This document shows positions 44,135 to 52,623 of a DNA stretch of 64,000 nt, one piece after another. This DNA is from Phormidium tenue FACHB-886. GTDB lineage: Bacteria > Cyanobacteriota > Cyanobacteriia > Elainellales > Elainellaceae. A model generated the notes under the pieces. That model searched no databases, was not told the DNA's origin, and was given only the letters and a program-made list of their open reading frames with translations. A program made the translations under genes and the position numbers. The stretch spans positions 148,001-212,000 of the forward strand of contig NZ_JACXWX010000010.1 of assembly GCF_014764505.1 (NCBI RefSeq), given 5' to 3'. Position 1 is the first letter of the stretch. Every line of letters starts with the position of its first letter.

Positions 44135-44527
44135 ATGAGTGTAAGCCAGATTACAAGTCTTATGGAGCAAAACACTACGCCAACGGACTTGCCGACCGAG
44201 GTGATTCTCAATCACCCCCAGCAAACGATCGGCAAGGTCCATTTAGATTGGAATCCGCAGCCTGGTGCCTATCTAGATTTGGAAGGCAAAACCTATGCGG
44301 TACTGGAACGCCGCCACCGTTACCAGTTTAAGTCTGGAAAATATCGCCTTCAAAAAATTGCGCTCTATGTCCAGTCGGCCCAACGCCCCACCGAACTCAA
44401 CCTGGTGGATGGGCAATGGATAATCGGCAATGTCACCTGCCGCTTCAACGCCCGCTCTGTTTTGGTGCGTTGCGCTGTTAACCCCAGCGGGCCTTGCGAC
44501 GGCTGTCGCCACTACGCTCCGTCTTAG
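44135..44527 (+). CDS. DUF6464 family protein
   Basis: 130 residues, cyanobacteria-specific as far as I know, unknown function. A beta-rich core contains the YAVLERRHRYQFKSGKYRL stretch. The C-terminus has a cluster of four cysteines (VTCRFN ... VRCAVNPSGPCDGCRHY), which may bind a metal. No signal peptide or membrane helix. The stop codon lies 7 bases from the end of the convergent fmt gene, leaving no room for a shared terminator. Confidence 0.8.
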   Translation: MSVSQITSLMEQNTTPTDLPTEVILNHPQQTIGKVHLDWNPQPGAYLDLEGKTYAVLERRHRYQFKSGKYRLQKIALYVQSAQRPTELNLVDGQWIIGNVTCRFNARSVLVRCAVNPSGPCDGCRHYAPS

Positions 44528-44533
44528 TGAGCG

Positions 44534-45532
44534 CTAGCTGGACTGCAGCATCTCTCCAAGCTGGAGGCGCGTCCCATTTACAAAATCCCAGCCTGATTGC
44601 GATCGTTTCCCTGCCATCTGCACTTCCTGCAGCAGCAGCACCCCTTCGCCCGTCTGCACCACTGCCCCCTGATTCTTCAATAGCCCGATCACCGTTCCAA
44701 ATGGGGCTAATTCGGCGGGTGCGATCGCTAGCCAATCTTGTTTGATCTGAGCAATCTCAGGCGGCAGGGAAGAATTCGGCAGGCTGAGCGGCAGCGCTGC
44801 GGTGATTTTGAGCGGACTGCCTCGGAAAGTGCTGACGCAGTTGGGATAGAAGCCTCGGATTTGGTTGTGCAGGGCAATCGCTGGCTTTGACCAATCTAGC
44901 TGGTAGTCTGCTTTTTGAATGAGTGGCGCATAGGTAGCTTGCTCGTGATCTTGAGGAATCGGCTGAATTGTGCCTCCTAGTCCGAGCAGCGTCTCTACGA
45001 GTAAATCTGCTGCTGCCACCGAGAGCGTTTTTGCCAGATCCAGCGCGTTATCTGTAAGGGCGATCGGCGTGACAGACTTGAGCAGCATGGCGCCCGTATC
45101 CATGCCTGCATCCATTAGCATGGTGGTGATGCCAGTTTCCGATTCCCCGTGGTAAAGGCTCCACTGGATGGGTGCAGCTCCTCGATATTTGGGCAGCAGC
45201 GAACCGTGCGCATTGATACAGCCCAAGCGCGGCATATCCAAAATTTCCTGCGACAGGATTTGCCCATACGCCACTACCACAAAAGCATCCGCTCCCGTCG
45301 CCCGCAGCTGAGACAGCGCTTCCGCTTCTTTCTTGATGCGGCGCGGCTGCCAGACTGGAATCTGATGCGCGATCGCCACTTGCTTCACCGGAGACGGCAT
45401 CACCTCATTGCCGCGCCCCCGCCGCTTATCTGGCTGTGTCACCACTGCCACTAGCTCAAAAGCCTCATGCTGAATCAACCGCTCCAAGCTGGGAACGGCA
45501 AACTGGGGAGTTCCAAGAAAAACGAGTTTCAT
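44534..45532 (-). CDS. fmt: methionyl-tRNA formyltransferase
   Basis: Formylates initiator Met-tRNA with 10-formyl-THF. 332 residues. The N-terminal Rossmann domain begins [19 protein letters not shown]. The catalytic motif is [20 protein letters not shown] and the [10 protein letters not shown] stretch follows. The C-terminal OB-like tRNA-binding domain starts near residue 205. No def (peptide deformylase) gene is adjacent. Convergent with the DUF6464 gene; the OmpA-like gene lies upstream with a hairpin between. Confidence 0.95.
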   Translation of the reverse strand: MKLVFLGTPQFAVPSLERLIQHEAFELVAVVTQPDKRRGRGNEVMPSPVKQVAIAHQIPVWQPRRIKKEAEALSQLRATGADAFVVVAYGQILSQEILDMPRLGCINAHGSLLPKYRGAAPIQWSLYHGESETGITTMLMDAGMDTGAMLLKSVTPIALTDNALDLAKTLSVAAADLLVETLLGLGGTIQPIPQDHEQATYAPLIQKADYQLDWSKPAIALHNQIRGFYPNCVSTFRGSPLKITAALPLSLPNSSLPPEIAQIKQDWLAIAPAELAPFGTVIGLLKNQGAVVQTGEGVLLLQEVQMAGKRSQSGWDFVNGTRLQLGEMLQSS

Positions 45533-45556
45533 GAGACTTTAGCTGGCAGAGAATTT

Positions 45557-45582
45557 GGCGGGTACTTTTGTTGGAACCCGCC
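45557..45582 (-). terminator. hairpin after the OmpA-like gene
   Basis: GGCGGGT pairs perfectly with ACCCGCC across 12 bases, 24 bases past the OmpA-like gene's stop codon in its direction. The run after it is A/T-rich but not a T-tract, so its terminator strength is uncertain. Confidence 0.4.
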
Positions 45583-45606
45583 TTTAACAAAATACCAGCT
45601 TGGCTA

Positions 45607-46527
45607 TTACTGTGGCTCGATCGCGATCTCAATCCGCCGATTTCGCTGGCGATCGACTTCGTTGGTTCCGGTGGCGATCGGCTGACTATGCCCATAACCA
45701 GCCACCGTCCAGTGATAGTCTTCGCTCAGCTTGCCAGACAGATACCCCTCGATCGCCGTGGCTTGCTCGAAGGTGCGGGCGCGATCGGTGGACTCGTCGC
45801 CTTGAGCATCGCTATGGGCAGAAATGCGAATGGTGGCACCGGGATAGCGCTGGAGATCGATCAAGATGCTGTCGAGAATCGCCTCAGAGCCGGGCTGCAG
45901 ATTAGTTTGGCTGTTGCTAAACAGCGAATCAGTAGGCAGCGTCACGAGTAGCGTGTCGTTTCCAGAAACTTTACTGGTGGTGGGCGGCACGAGCGGCGTA
46001 GCTGATGCGGCTGGGGCAGCAAAAGCGGTGGGGTTGAGCTGCTGCTGAATAATGCGAATGCGCTCTTGCAACCCTGCAGCTTGCTTGGCACGTTCGTCTT
46101 CTGCAAGGTTGGTCTGTCCACTCACTCTTGCTAGCTCGCTCTGGAGCTGAGTCAGCTGTGCCTGCAGCTTTTGCCGATCGATATCTGAAAGCGGTGGCGT
46201 TTGAGGCGCAGTAGGGGCAGGCTCAGCGGCAGAAGGCGACGGCGATGCCTTCGGCGCAGCCAAACCTAGCGTTTCGGGAATTTGCTGGAGTTCTAACCAG
46301 AGCGATCGCGTCCCTCGTGCTACTTTTTCAACCAGTGGTGGGTCTTGTGTCGGTGAGGCAGGTTGAAACTGGGCGATCGCAATTCCAACTAGCGCTGCCA
46401 CACCACCGCCGACCCCCAGCAGCAGCAGCCGGAAGATCAGCACTAACAAGCCCCAATTTCGCTTAGGAGCATCTGTCGGTGATGTTTGCGGCACAGCAGA
46501 CGGTTGAGGCATCGAGGATTTAGCCAT
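45607..46527 (-). CDS. OmpA-family envelope protein
   Basis: 306 residues. One N-terminal membrane helix (LLVLIFRLLLLGVGGGVAAL) anchors it. A Pro/Ala-rich region and a coiled-coil-like helix (LQAQLTQLQSELARVSGQTN) follow. The C-terminal OmpA domain covers about residues 195-304, and the peptidoglycan-binding residues appear in SAHSDAQGDESTDRARTFEQ and NRRIEIAIE. It most likely holds the plasma membrane or a complex to peptidoglycan in the periplasm. It resembles MotB-like layout but lacks a motor partner. Confidence 0.87.
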   Translation of the reverse strand: MAKSSMPQPSAVPQTSPTDAPKRNWGLLVLIFRLLLLGVGGGVAALVGIAIAQFQPASPTQDPPLVEKVARGTRSLWLELQQIPETLGLAAPKASPSPSAAEPAPTAPQTPPLSDIDRQKLQAQLTQLQSELARVSGQTNLAEDERAKQAAGLQERIRIIQQQLNPTAFAAPAASATPLVPPTTSKVSGNDTLLVTLPTDSLFSNSQTNLQPGSEAILDSILIDLQRYPGATIRISAHSDAQGDESTDRARTFEQATAIEGYLSGKLSEDYHWTVAGYGHSQPIATGTNEVDRQRNRRIEIAIEPQ

Positions 46528-46712
46528 ACACTTTTCCCCTATGTAGTGTCATGTCAAGTAATTGACAGACCAGTAGTCTTGCTGCGATGTTAGCGCAACT
46601 AAGCCGAAAACATAAGCGTATGCGTTTAAACGAAGCTAGACCGATGTGTTGATTAAGACACTAAGGGAAGCTCTCTAATAGCTTATGCCCAGATAAAGAG
46701 ACCAGAAGATAG

Positions 46713-46916
46713 AGAAGACTCAAAGCAATTCGTCGTCTAGACCCAATAGAGATCGTTGAATACCCGCCTTGCCAAGTGCTTTGGGCAGACATGATGGGTG
46801 GCGATCGCGTCAGACATTGCGCTCACTGCCGGCTAAACGTCTACAACTTTGCAGGCATGGCTACCGCTGAAATCTATGACATAATTAACGCGCACGAAGG
46901 CAAACTATGTGCCTAA
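46713..46916 (+). pseudogene. truncated Cys-rich ORF
   Basis: A frame open from 46713 to TAA at 46914-46916 has no in-frame ATG before 46791; GTG 46776 is another option. It contains CQVLWADMMGGDRVRHCAHC followed by RLNVYNFAGM and ends at GKLCA. This resembles a small bacterial domain (about C-x-V-x-W-x-x-M-x-G-D-x-R-x-R-x-C-x-x-C-x-x-x-V-Y-N), which I recall as usually continuing beyond the LC motif. I infer a remnant or shortened gene that may lack its start. It could also be a real 41-46-residue protein. The flanking 46528-46712 and 46917-47082 show nothing I can name. Confidence 0.5.
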
Positions 46917-47082
46917 TTTTACATCCATTCGGACGGAACGGCGATGTTTGCTCTTGCCCTGAGCGAGATCGTTCTGTGGAGCTTGAGAGAGGGGGGCTCC
47001 TCTTAGCAGGTTGGCAGTAAAGGAAGAAGTAATTTAGCCTCCTTTGCTCGACCTGATAAAACAAAGGCATGTTTCAGACTGA

Positions 47083-47829
47083 TTAGACCTTGGTGCTAAG
47101 CACTGAGCAGTTTGCAGACCGCTGAGCAGAAAGTGACCCATAAAAATCGAGAATTCGATTTCGCACTAAATCTGGATAACGATGGTGAAAGAAATAGCGC
47201 CCATGGGGACATTGCCAAATCTGATCGCCTGCCTCCATCCAATTCTGCCAGCCCTGTAGCTCGTGCGAAGAAACGACGCTGTCTTTTTCACCACCACAGA
47301 ATAGCGTAGGAACCTGGGAGCGCTCAGGTGAGACGCAAATTCGACGGAACAAAGTATGCGGGGACAAAGAAGTAATTAGATCCTGTTCCAGAATTTTGAT
47401 TAACGATCGGGTCATGCATTGCGACTGATACCCAAATAGGGTATGCACCATCTGCGCCAGAATCATTTGGCGATCGCACGGCAGCAATTGGCAGTGGACA
47501 TAATAAAAGGCTTGCCAGTCGATCGCTGGATGCACACCCACCGACAGCAGCGCTAGCGATCGAACCCGCTTGGGATAGCGCTGAGTATAGAGCCAAGCCA
47601 GTAAACCGCTGATACCATGACCCATTAAGTGAATGGGGCGATCGCGTTGCTTCAGGTAATCATGCAGCAATACCAGTGCTGTATCCAGAGAGGTGGCTTC
47701 ATCCTGAGTTTGGCTATATTCCCACTGTTTGATGGTGAAATCTGGGGCAAGCGCTTGCAGCAAAGGGCGATCGAATCGTTGCAGGCTGGGGCTAACGTTT
47801 AACCAGAGAAGTTCGGGGAGAGATGCCAT
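47083..47829 (-). CDS. alpha/beta-hydrolase-fold protein lacking the serine
   Basis: 248 residues with an alpha/beta-hydrolase pattern. The nucleophile elbow reads HLMGHGISGLLAWLY: where hydrolases have GHSxGG the serine position (residue 72) is glycine, with a serine two places later. A later candidate acid is in the LFCGGEKDSVVSSHELQGW stretch and a His in the HGRYFFHHR part. It may be inactive as a hydrolase or use a changed elbow. I recall similar GHG-x-SG cyanobacterial proteins, so this may be normal for its branch. No gene close by suggests a substrate. Confidence 0.72.
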   Translation of the reverse strand: MASLPELLWLNVSPSLQRFDRPLLQALAPDFTIKQWEYSQTQDEATSLDTALVLLHDYLKQRDRPIHLMGHGISGLLAWLYTQRYPKRVRSLALLSVGVHPAIDWQAFYYVHCQLLPCDRQMILAQMVHTLFGYQSQCMTRSLIKILEQDLITSLSPHTLFRRICVSPERSQVPTLFCGGEKDSVVSSHELQGWQNWMEAGDQIWQCPHGRYFFHHRYPDLVRNRILDFYGSLSAQRSANCSVLSTKV

Positions 47830-48388
47830 TGATTTTAGATTTTATAGATAAACGTCAAGGACAGAACTTGGGGGTTGGGTGGCGCGAAGGCTTACCCAAC
47901 CTGCGTTAGTTGGAGAGTTCCCAGAAGTCCAAGTAGTTTTAACTTAATGAGAAAGACTATCAAGAAACTCTCACCGAGTTAGCATAGCTCCAAACGAGAT
48001 CTATTGCAAATTACTTTCAACAAGACGTTGAGCAAAATTTCTGCAAAATCCTCTGTAGCGACTACAGCCGCTATAGCGCTTGCCTTACGGTTTTAGTAGC
48101 GCAAAGAGAAATAGGGAGGAATAGTGCTTCTAGAAGAGCAGGCTTGCGTCAACGGATGTGAGGTCGCCAAAACCTCCTTTGGCTATTGACAATTATTGCA
48201 ATATTATTGCCATCCTTGCCCGAGCCCTTAGAACAAAAATTCTATCGAGCGACAGTCGCTATCTTTGCTAGCCCAATGAATAGATCATTCTAGGGCATGG
48301 CAAAAAATTTGCTACTTGCTTGTCAGAGCTTATCAACGCTTGTCCCCTGCACAATCTCTAAACTTACTCACTGAAATCAGGTAAGTCT
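47830..48388. other. intergenic region without a clear gene
   Basis: Divergent space of about 560 bases between the hydrolase-like gene and the sulfotransferase gene. It is AT-rich near the sulfotransferase. A six-base stem GCCAAA / TTTGGC occurs at about 48168-48184. No tRNA, long repeat or small gene that I can support. Confidence 0.4.
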
Positions 48389-49168
48389 ATGTGGGTTTTT
48401 TGTTGCGGTATGTACCGCTCTGCTTCAACACTGCAATTTCAGATTACCGCTCGGCTAGTCAAAGAAAATCAATTGGGTCAACAGGTTGGCTGGATCGATG
48501 CCAATCGCTTTTCGGAAATGCGTGATGCTTATGCGAATGTAGAGGGTTTAAAGGTTATCAAAGTTCATCGCTGCACTCCCTCAATTGCTTCAGAGTTTAT
48601 GCACAATCAAGCGATCGGTATTTATACATTCCGGGATATTCGAGATGTTTATGTTTCCAGCATGTCCCAGAGAATGAAGTCGTTTGAATTTATCTGGGCA
48701 GAAGAATTCATTGAGAGCTGCCTAGAAGAATTCAAACGCTGGACTCAGCCACCGAATGTACTTGTCTCTAAGTATGAAGAAATTATTGCCGATGTACCTA
48801 AAGAAGTGAAGCGGATTGCAAACCATCTCGGAATTCCAATGGAGCCGCACCAGTATATAGCGGTCGCGGCAGATTATTCGCTCCAATCTCAGCAGAGACG
48901 GATTGAGAAGTTCAAACAGCAGTTGCTGCAGCGTGAGCGTGATCCAAACGATCACCGGGAGCTGGTCGACTATCACGACGAAGAGAACTTGCTCCATCTA
49001 AATCATATTGCTTCTGGTAAGACAGAACGCTGGAAAGAATACCTGTCTGCCCAAGAAGTAGAGCTAATAGAGCAGCGCGTTAAAACTTGGTGTGCCGAGA
49101 ATGACTTTTCTCCTGCCCTGTTTTTGCGGGATGTCTTACAGCTAGAGCGCAATCAACTAAATCATTAG
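48389..49168 (+). CDS. sulfotransferase family protein
   Basis: 259 residues. It probably transfers sulfate from PAPS to an unknown acceptor. The 5'-phosphosulfate loop is CGMYRSASTLQFQI near the N-terminus and the 3'-phosphate site is FRDIRDVYVSSM. The C-terminal SGKTERWKEYLSAQEVELIE matches the P-loop-partner region of the family. No signal peptide, so it is cytosolic. Base composition seems lower in GC than nearby genes and it stands alone, which fits an accessory gene of surface polysaccharide or natural-product sulfation (inference). Confidence 0.85.
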   Translation: MWVFCCGMYRSASTLQFQITARLVKENQLGQQVGWIDANRFSEMRDAYANVEGLKVIKVHRCTPSIASEFMHNQAIGIYTFRDIRDVYVSSMSQRMKSFEFIWAEEFIESCLEEFKRWTQPPNVLVSKYEEIIADVPKEVKRIANHLGIPMEPHQYIAVAADYSLQSQQRRIEKFKQQLLQRERDPNDHRELVDYHDEENLLHLNHIASGKTERWKEYLSAQEVELIEQRVKTWCAENDFSPALFLRDVLQLERNQLNH

Positions 49169-49181
49169 TCCAACACAATAA

Positions 49182-49214
49182 CAACAGAGGCAGACAATCT
49201 GTCCGCCCCTGTTG
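49182..49214. terminator. bidirectional terminator
   Basis: CAACAGAGGCAGAC pairs with GTCCGCCCCTGTTG (two mismatches) around five bases. It is 14 bases past the sulfotransferase stop codon and 27 bases from the end of the convergent hli gene. Confidence 0.6.
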
Positions 49215-49240
49215 CTCTATTATTCAATTGATCGAGTCAC

Positions 49241-49489
49241 TTAGTGAAGCAGATGCAGCACATCACGCAGTACGCTATATCCTGCGGCATCCCACAGCAG
49301 GTAAGCCACAAAACCAATCATTGCTAGACGACCGTTCCAAAGCTCCTGCTGAGGCGTCCAGCCAATCAACCAAGCGTTACGATCGACACCATTGTAAGCG
49401 GGTGCAAAACCGCTATATTCTTTTACGTTGTTGTCAATTGCAGATGCATTAGCAGCTGCGCTAGTTGTTTTGGGTGATTCGGTTTGCAT
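49241..49489 (-). CDS. high-light-inducible protein (single-helix CAB-like)
   Basis: 82 residues from ATG 49489 (MQTESPKTTS); the ORF could start three codons earlier. The chlorophyll-binding motif ELWNGRLAMIGFVAYLLWD holds the Glu, Asn and Arg of ExxNGRxAM that define HLIP/ELIP helices. One membrane helix. The N-terminal 50 residues are hydrophilic (NNVKEYSGFAPAYNGVDRNA). Family members bind chlorophyll and carotenoid and protect photosystems and assembly intermediates under high light; this copy is next to psaJ. Confidence 0.93.
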   Translation of the reverse strand: MQTESPKTTSAAANASAIDNNVKEYSGFAPAYNGVDRNAWLIGWTPQQELWNGRLAMIGFVAYLLWDAAGYSVLRDVLHLLH

Positions 49490-49635
49490 GATTTTCAATC
49501 CTCGATTACTTCGCTCTAACCCTATGCTAGTGGTAGATTTGGCGATCGCTGTCTTTCTTCAGAATGACTCTGGGGAAGCTAAGCGACACAAAAGAAGAAA
49601 CAATCTAGGAATTCCTGAAAGCACGCTTCTTGACC

Positions 49636-49779
49636 CTATGGGTAAAACAGCAGGTCAGGGAAGAAAGCATTAATGAAAACCCAGGTTGAGAAGGCAACTG
49701 AGACCGAAAGAACAGCAAGTACTGGGGCTAAGGAAAGATACCGACTGAAAAAACCGGGTTGATTGTTCGATTGCGCCAT
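49636..49779 (-). CDS. psaJ: photosystem I subunit IX (PsaJ)
   Basis: A 47-residue single-helix membrane protein that is easily missed because of its size. The sequence shows the PsaJ pattern: YLSLAPVLAVL at the membrane entry (PsaJ commonly YLSTAPVLA) and the ending FFPDLLFYP (PsaJ commonly FYPDLLFHP). An AGGAG ribosome site lies about nine bases upstream of the start codon at 49777-49779. The N-terminus (MAQSNNQPGFFSR) is a few residues longer than usual. Normally psaJ follows psaF, but here psaF is absent; the gene lies between a DUF4383 gene (79 bases upstream) and hli (146 bases downstream), on the same strand. Confidence 0.85.
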   Translation of the reverse strand: MAQSNNQPGFFSRYLSLAPVLAVLSVSVAFSTWVFINAFFPDLLFYP

Positions 49780-49858
49780 GAGTAGTTCTCCTAAATCTTT
49801 GGAAGCGAAGAAACAGTTGAGAAATGTTGCACCTGAAGGTGCTCTGTGCGGTCCAGCT

Positions 49859-50305
49859 CTAGATGCTGTTTACTCTACCAATTCCTGACTCGAAAGGTGC
49901 CGATTTTACAAAACCGTAGTAGAAAGCAATGACCGCTGTCAATAGATTAAACCAGACATTATTGCCATAGATCGGCATTGTGCTGAACAAAGTATTGGTG
50001 TAAGGGAACAAACCTAAAACGGCAAGCCCAATGTAGAGGACGGCAAAAACTTTGTTGAAAGTGATTGATCCACCCAGGCTAGTGTAGGCGGCAATCCCCC
50101 AAAGCCCAACCAAGACGTGAATTGCATTATGGAAGTGGTTGGTAGGAAAAATGCCAAAAAGATAGCCATGGGCGTAAACCAGAGACAGATCTGGTGGGGA
50201 AGCGACAAAACTAGGCACAAACCCAGCTAGACCAATCAACAGGAACATGACGCCCAAACCAAGGGCGCAGAAGCGAATTTTTATTGCATCAGCAGCGGTT
50301 TGCAT
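49859..50305 (-). CDS. DUF4383 family membrane protein
   Basis: 148 residues from ATG 50305 (MQTAADAIKIRF), with a GGAGC ribosome site; the frame is open further upstream to 50347. Four hydrophobic segments: LGLGVMFLLIGLAGFVPSF, the AIHVLVGLWGIAAYTS helix, VFAVLYIGLAVLGLFPY and LLTAVIAFYYGF. The conserved HNAIHVLVG motif marks DUF4383. The function is unknown. It starts the likely operon DUF4383-psaJ-hli, so a role near photosystem I or under light stress is a reasonable inference. Confidence 0.85.
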   Translation of the reverse strand: MQTAADAIKIRFCALGLGVMFLLIGLAGFVPSFVASPPDLSLVYAHGYLFGIFPTNHFHNAIHVLVGLWGIAAYTSLGGSITFNKVFAVLYIGLAVLGLFPYTNTLFSTMPIYGNNVWFNLLTAVIAFYYGFVKSAPFESGIGRVNSI

Positions 50306-50532
50306 TACAGTACCTTGCTCCAAGAGATGTGCATGATGTATTACCACATATTCAAGATCAGATCGCAGTCTAAGACCTCATCCTTAGAGTGAGTCTGTCG
50401 CCTGCTGCAGCCCTGCTAAAAGGGAGATAGGGCACAAGCTTGAATGTGATCGACAGCACATTCACAAGCTACTCAGGAATTAACTCGATTGCTCTACTGA
50501 AGATTTTGTGCCGTCATACACTTACACCATTT

Positions 50533-50569
50533 GCGAAGCTCAGCAGTGCGTTTGCCTACTGAGCTTCGC
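50533..50569 (-). terminator. terminator after ndhK
   Basis: A perfect 11-bp stem, GCGAAGCTCAG (50533-50543) with CTGAGCTTCGC (50559-50569), 29 bases past the ndhK stop codon in its direction. The stretch after it is A-rich rather than T-rich. Confidence 0.6.
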
Positions 50570-50598
50570 GGGTCAAGGAAGGTAGCAACAATTGAAGC

Positions 50599-51387
50599 CT
50601 ACATGCCTGACGAGTATCCAGGTTCTGTTTCAGAGGCAGGAACATCTAAATTCTTAAGCGGGTTCTCTGCTTCCTTCACCTTAAAGGCAGAAGGTGACAT
50701 GGGGGTTCCTCCCATTGCCTCTAGAACCGCTGCTGGTGGCTCTTGTCGACCTGGAGCCGTTAGATATTTGCCAGTTAAAACAGGGTTTGCAGGCTTAAGT
50801 TTGTGCTGGATGCTGTAGTAGCGATGGCTTTGCCCGATCATGCCGCGTTCCTGTAAAGACTCGTTGGCGATCTTCTTACGCAGCTTGATGATGCCATCAA
50901 TAACCGCTTCTGGACGGGGAGGGCAACCGGGAATGTAAACATCAATTGGGAGAATTTTATCTGCTCCACGAATTGCCGTTGGCGAGTCCGTGCTGAACAT
51001 GCCTCCCGTGATCATGCAGGCTCCCATGGAGATCACATACTTGGGGTCAGGCATTTGCTCATAGAGACGCAGCGTGGGTTGCGCCATCTTCATTGTGAGA
51101 GTGCCTGCCAGGATGATTAGATCGGCTTGACGGGGACTGGCTCGCGGCAGCAAACCGTAGCGATCGAAGTCAAAGCGCGAACCGATTAGCGCTGCAAATT
51201 CAATGAAACAGCAGGCAGTGCCATACAGCAGGGGCCACAAGCTAGAAAGCCTTGCCCAGTTGTAGAGATCGTCAACCGTTGTCAGGATGACATTTTCTGA
51301 TAGCTGCTGAGTGATTAGAGGATGCCCAATTGGATTGCTAATAAAATCCGATGCTGGTTGTTGTCGATCGGGAAAAGCGTTGGTCAT
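50599..51387 (-). CDS. ndhK: NAD(P)H-quinone oxidoreductase subunit K
   Basis: Iron-sulfur subunit (NuoB type) of the NDH-1 complex, which in cyanobacteria takes electrons from ferredoxin into plastoquinone for respiration and cyclic flow. 262 residues from ATG 51387 (MTNAFPDR). The N2 cluster cysteines are in [20 protein letters not shown] and [11 protein letters not shown]. The C-terminal 55 residues after YYSIQHKL are a low-conservation tail. In most cyanobacteria the order is ndhC-ndhK-ndhJ; here ndhK has neither neighbour, which suggests a second copy or a split operon. Confidence 0.93.
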   Translation of the reverse strand: MTNAFPDRQQPASDFISNPIGHPLITQQLSENVILTTVDDLYNWARLSSLWPLLYGTACCFIEFAALIGSRFDFDRYGLLPRASPRQADLIILAGTLTMKMAQPTLRLYEQMPDPKYVISMGACMITGGMFSTDSPTAIRGADKILPIDVYIPGCPPRPEAVIDGIIKLRKKIANESLQERGMIGQSHRYYSIQHKLKPANPVLTGKYLTAPGRQEPPAAVLEAMGGTPMSPSAFKVKEAENPLKNLDVPASETEPGYSSGM

Positions 51388-51839
51388 AACAGTGTTGGGA
51401 CACAATACAGGCGCTAAATTTAAGCTCGCAGCAAGAAGCTTATAGCAAACGTGCCTCTTTTAGTCAGCCTGTTGTCTACCTTAATAGGTATAAGATGTTT
51501 TTTCCTCGACTATAGGAGGAGATACAAGAGGGTTTGTCTACCTCTTAAAGCAGAAGTGATATTAAGAGCCACTGTCTAGAGAGATACATTAAAACAGCTT
51601 GAGTGCTTAGCGTTTCACAACGGCACTTGAAATACTGAGCTTGAAATAACGTTGTCAGCAAGTCGTCTCCCTATCTCTTCTCTATCTCTAGAGAGGGAAT
51701 TGCAGAATTGAGATGAGGATGCCCCCTGCGTTAGAGGAATCAAATAGCGTGGATCTGTAAGCTGTAATCGTCAAATAGCGATAAGTCGATCCAATTTCTT
51801 TGGATTGCTTTTGTTTCAAAGAATACCCAGGAGTGTTCC
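51388..51839. other. intergenic region without a clear gene
   Basis: Divergent space of 452 bases between ndhK and the lipoprotein gene. The minus-strand reading frames at 51688-51970 look like chance. Only short inverted stretches are present (CTCTAGAGAG at about 51685). The promoters of both genes must lie here. Confidence 0.4.
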
Positions 51840-52391
51840 ATGAAAAAATTAGTTGCTTTTTTGAAAAAGTTGCCGATCGCCAGATTTGCGATCGTTTCTT
51901 TGCTTGGTGCAATGTTGCTGGTGACAACTGCCTGCAACAGCGGTAATGAAGTGGGTGCGCGTCCTAACAATCTGCCTGTGCAAATGGGTGGGCAAAATAA
52001 TCCTCACAAGATGGGCGGAGATGGATATACAAAGTACAACACCTCTCCTAATCCCATCTCAAAACAGGATGCAGACCGGGCGAGCTTACCAGAATCAGCT
52101 CAGTTTCTGATCGCATCAAATGAGCCGAAGACTGAGTCTGATGACTTTGTGCTTTATCCCGCTTCAGGTGAATATCGATCTGCCAAGAGCGCAGATGAGT
52201 TCTTTAGCCCAGAGAAGCAGGCTAAATTAGCCAAAACTAGACAAAACCCGGACGAAGGACAACCCAAAGTTACGGGGAATGCGAATCCCAATGGAGAAGT
52301 TTTAGATAAGGCAGGCGAAACCTTTAAAGACGCCTCTGGTTTCCTAGGAAAACCAGCTGATGATAGCTACAATCGCTCAGGCTTAGAGTAG
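51840..52391 (+). CDS. hypothetical lipoprotein
   Basis: 183 residues from ATG 51840, which follows an AGGAG ribosome site. Lipoprotein signal peptide: basic start MKKLVAFLKKLP, hydrophobic FAIVSLLGAMLLVTTAC, with C32 the lipidated residue. The mature part is hydrophilic, Asn/Gly/Lys-rich (QNNPHKMGGDGYTKYN), with no recognised domain; the middle (SLPESAQFLIASNEP) and FFSPEKQAKLAKTRQ are the only distinct segments. I do not recognise a named function. It faces the periplasm or outer face of a membrane. Confidence 0.72.
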   Translation: MKKLVAFLKKLPIARFAIVSLLGAMLLVTTACNSGNEVGARPNNLPVQMGGQNNPHKMGGDGYTKYNTSPNPISKQDADRASLPESAQFLIASNEPKTESDDFVLYPASGEYRSAKSADEFFSPEKQAKLAKTRQNPDEGQPKVTGNANPNGEVLDKAGETFKDASGFLGKPADDSYNRSGLE

Positions 52392-52623
52392 GTCTGCTGT
52401 TAGAAGCGAGCTGCGCAGGCTCTTAACTGAGTCAAATTGAAAAACGCCAGATGAATGGCAGCGCGTTTCTATAAGGCGCTGATGAATGATGCCTCCCCCA
52501 AATCCAGCCATATCCTTCTGGTGGGGTGGGCATCCCTACTGACCTACTGGTGCGTGTGTACAGGCGGTATCGGGATAAACTGACTCAAAGTGCTATATCT
52601 CACTGGGTCAACCCCGCTTCTTC

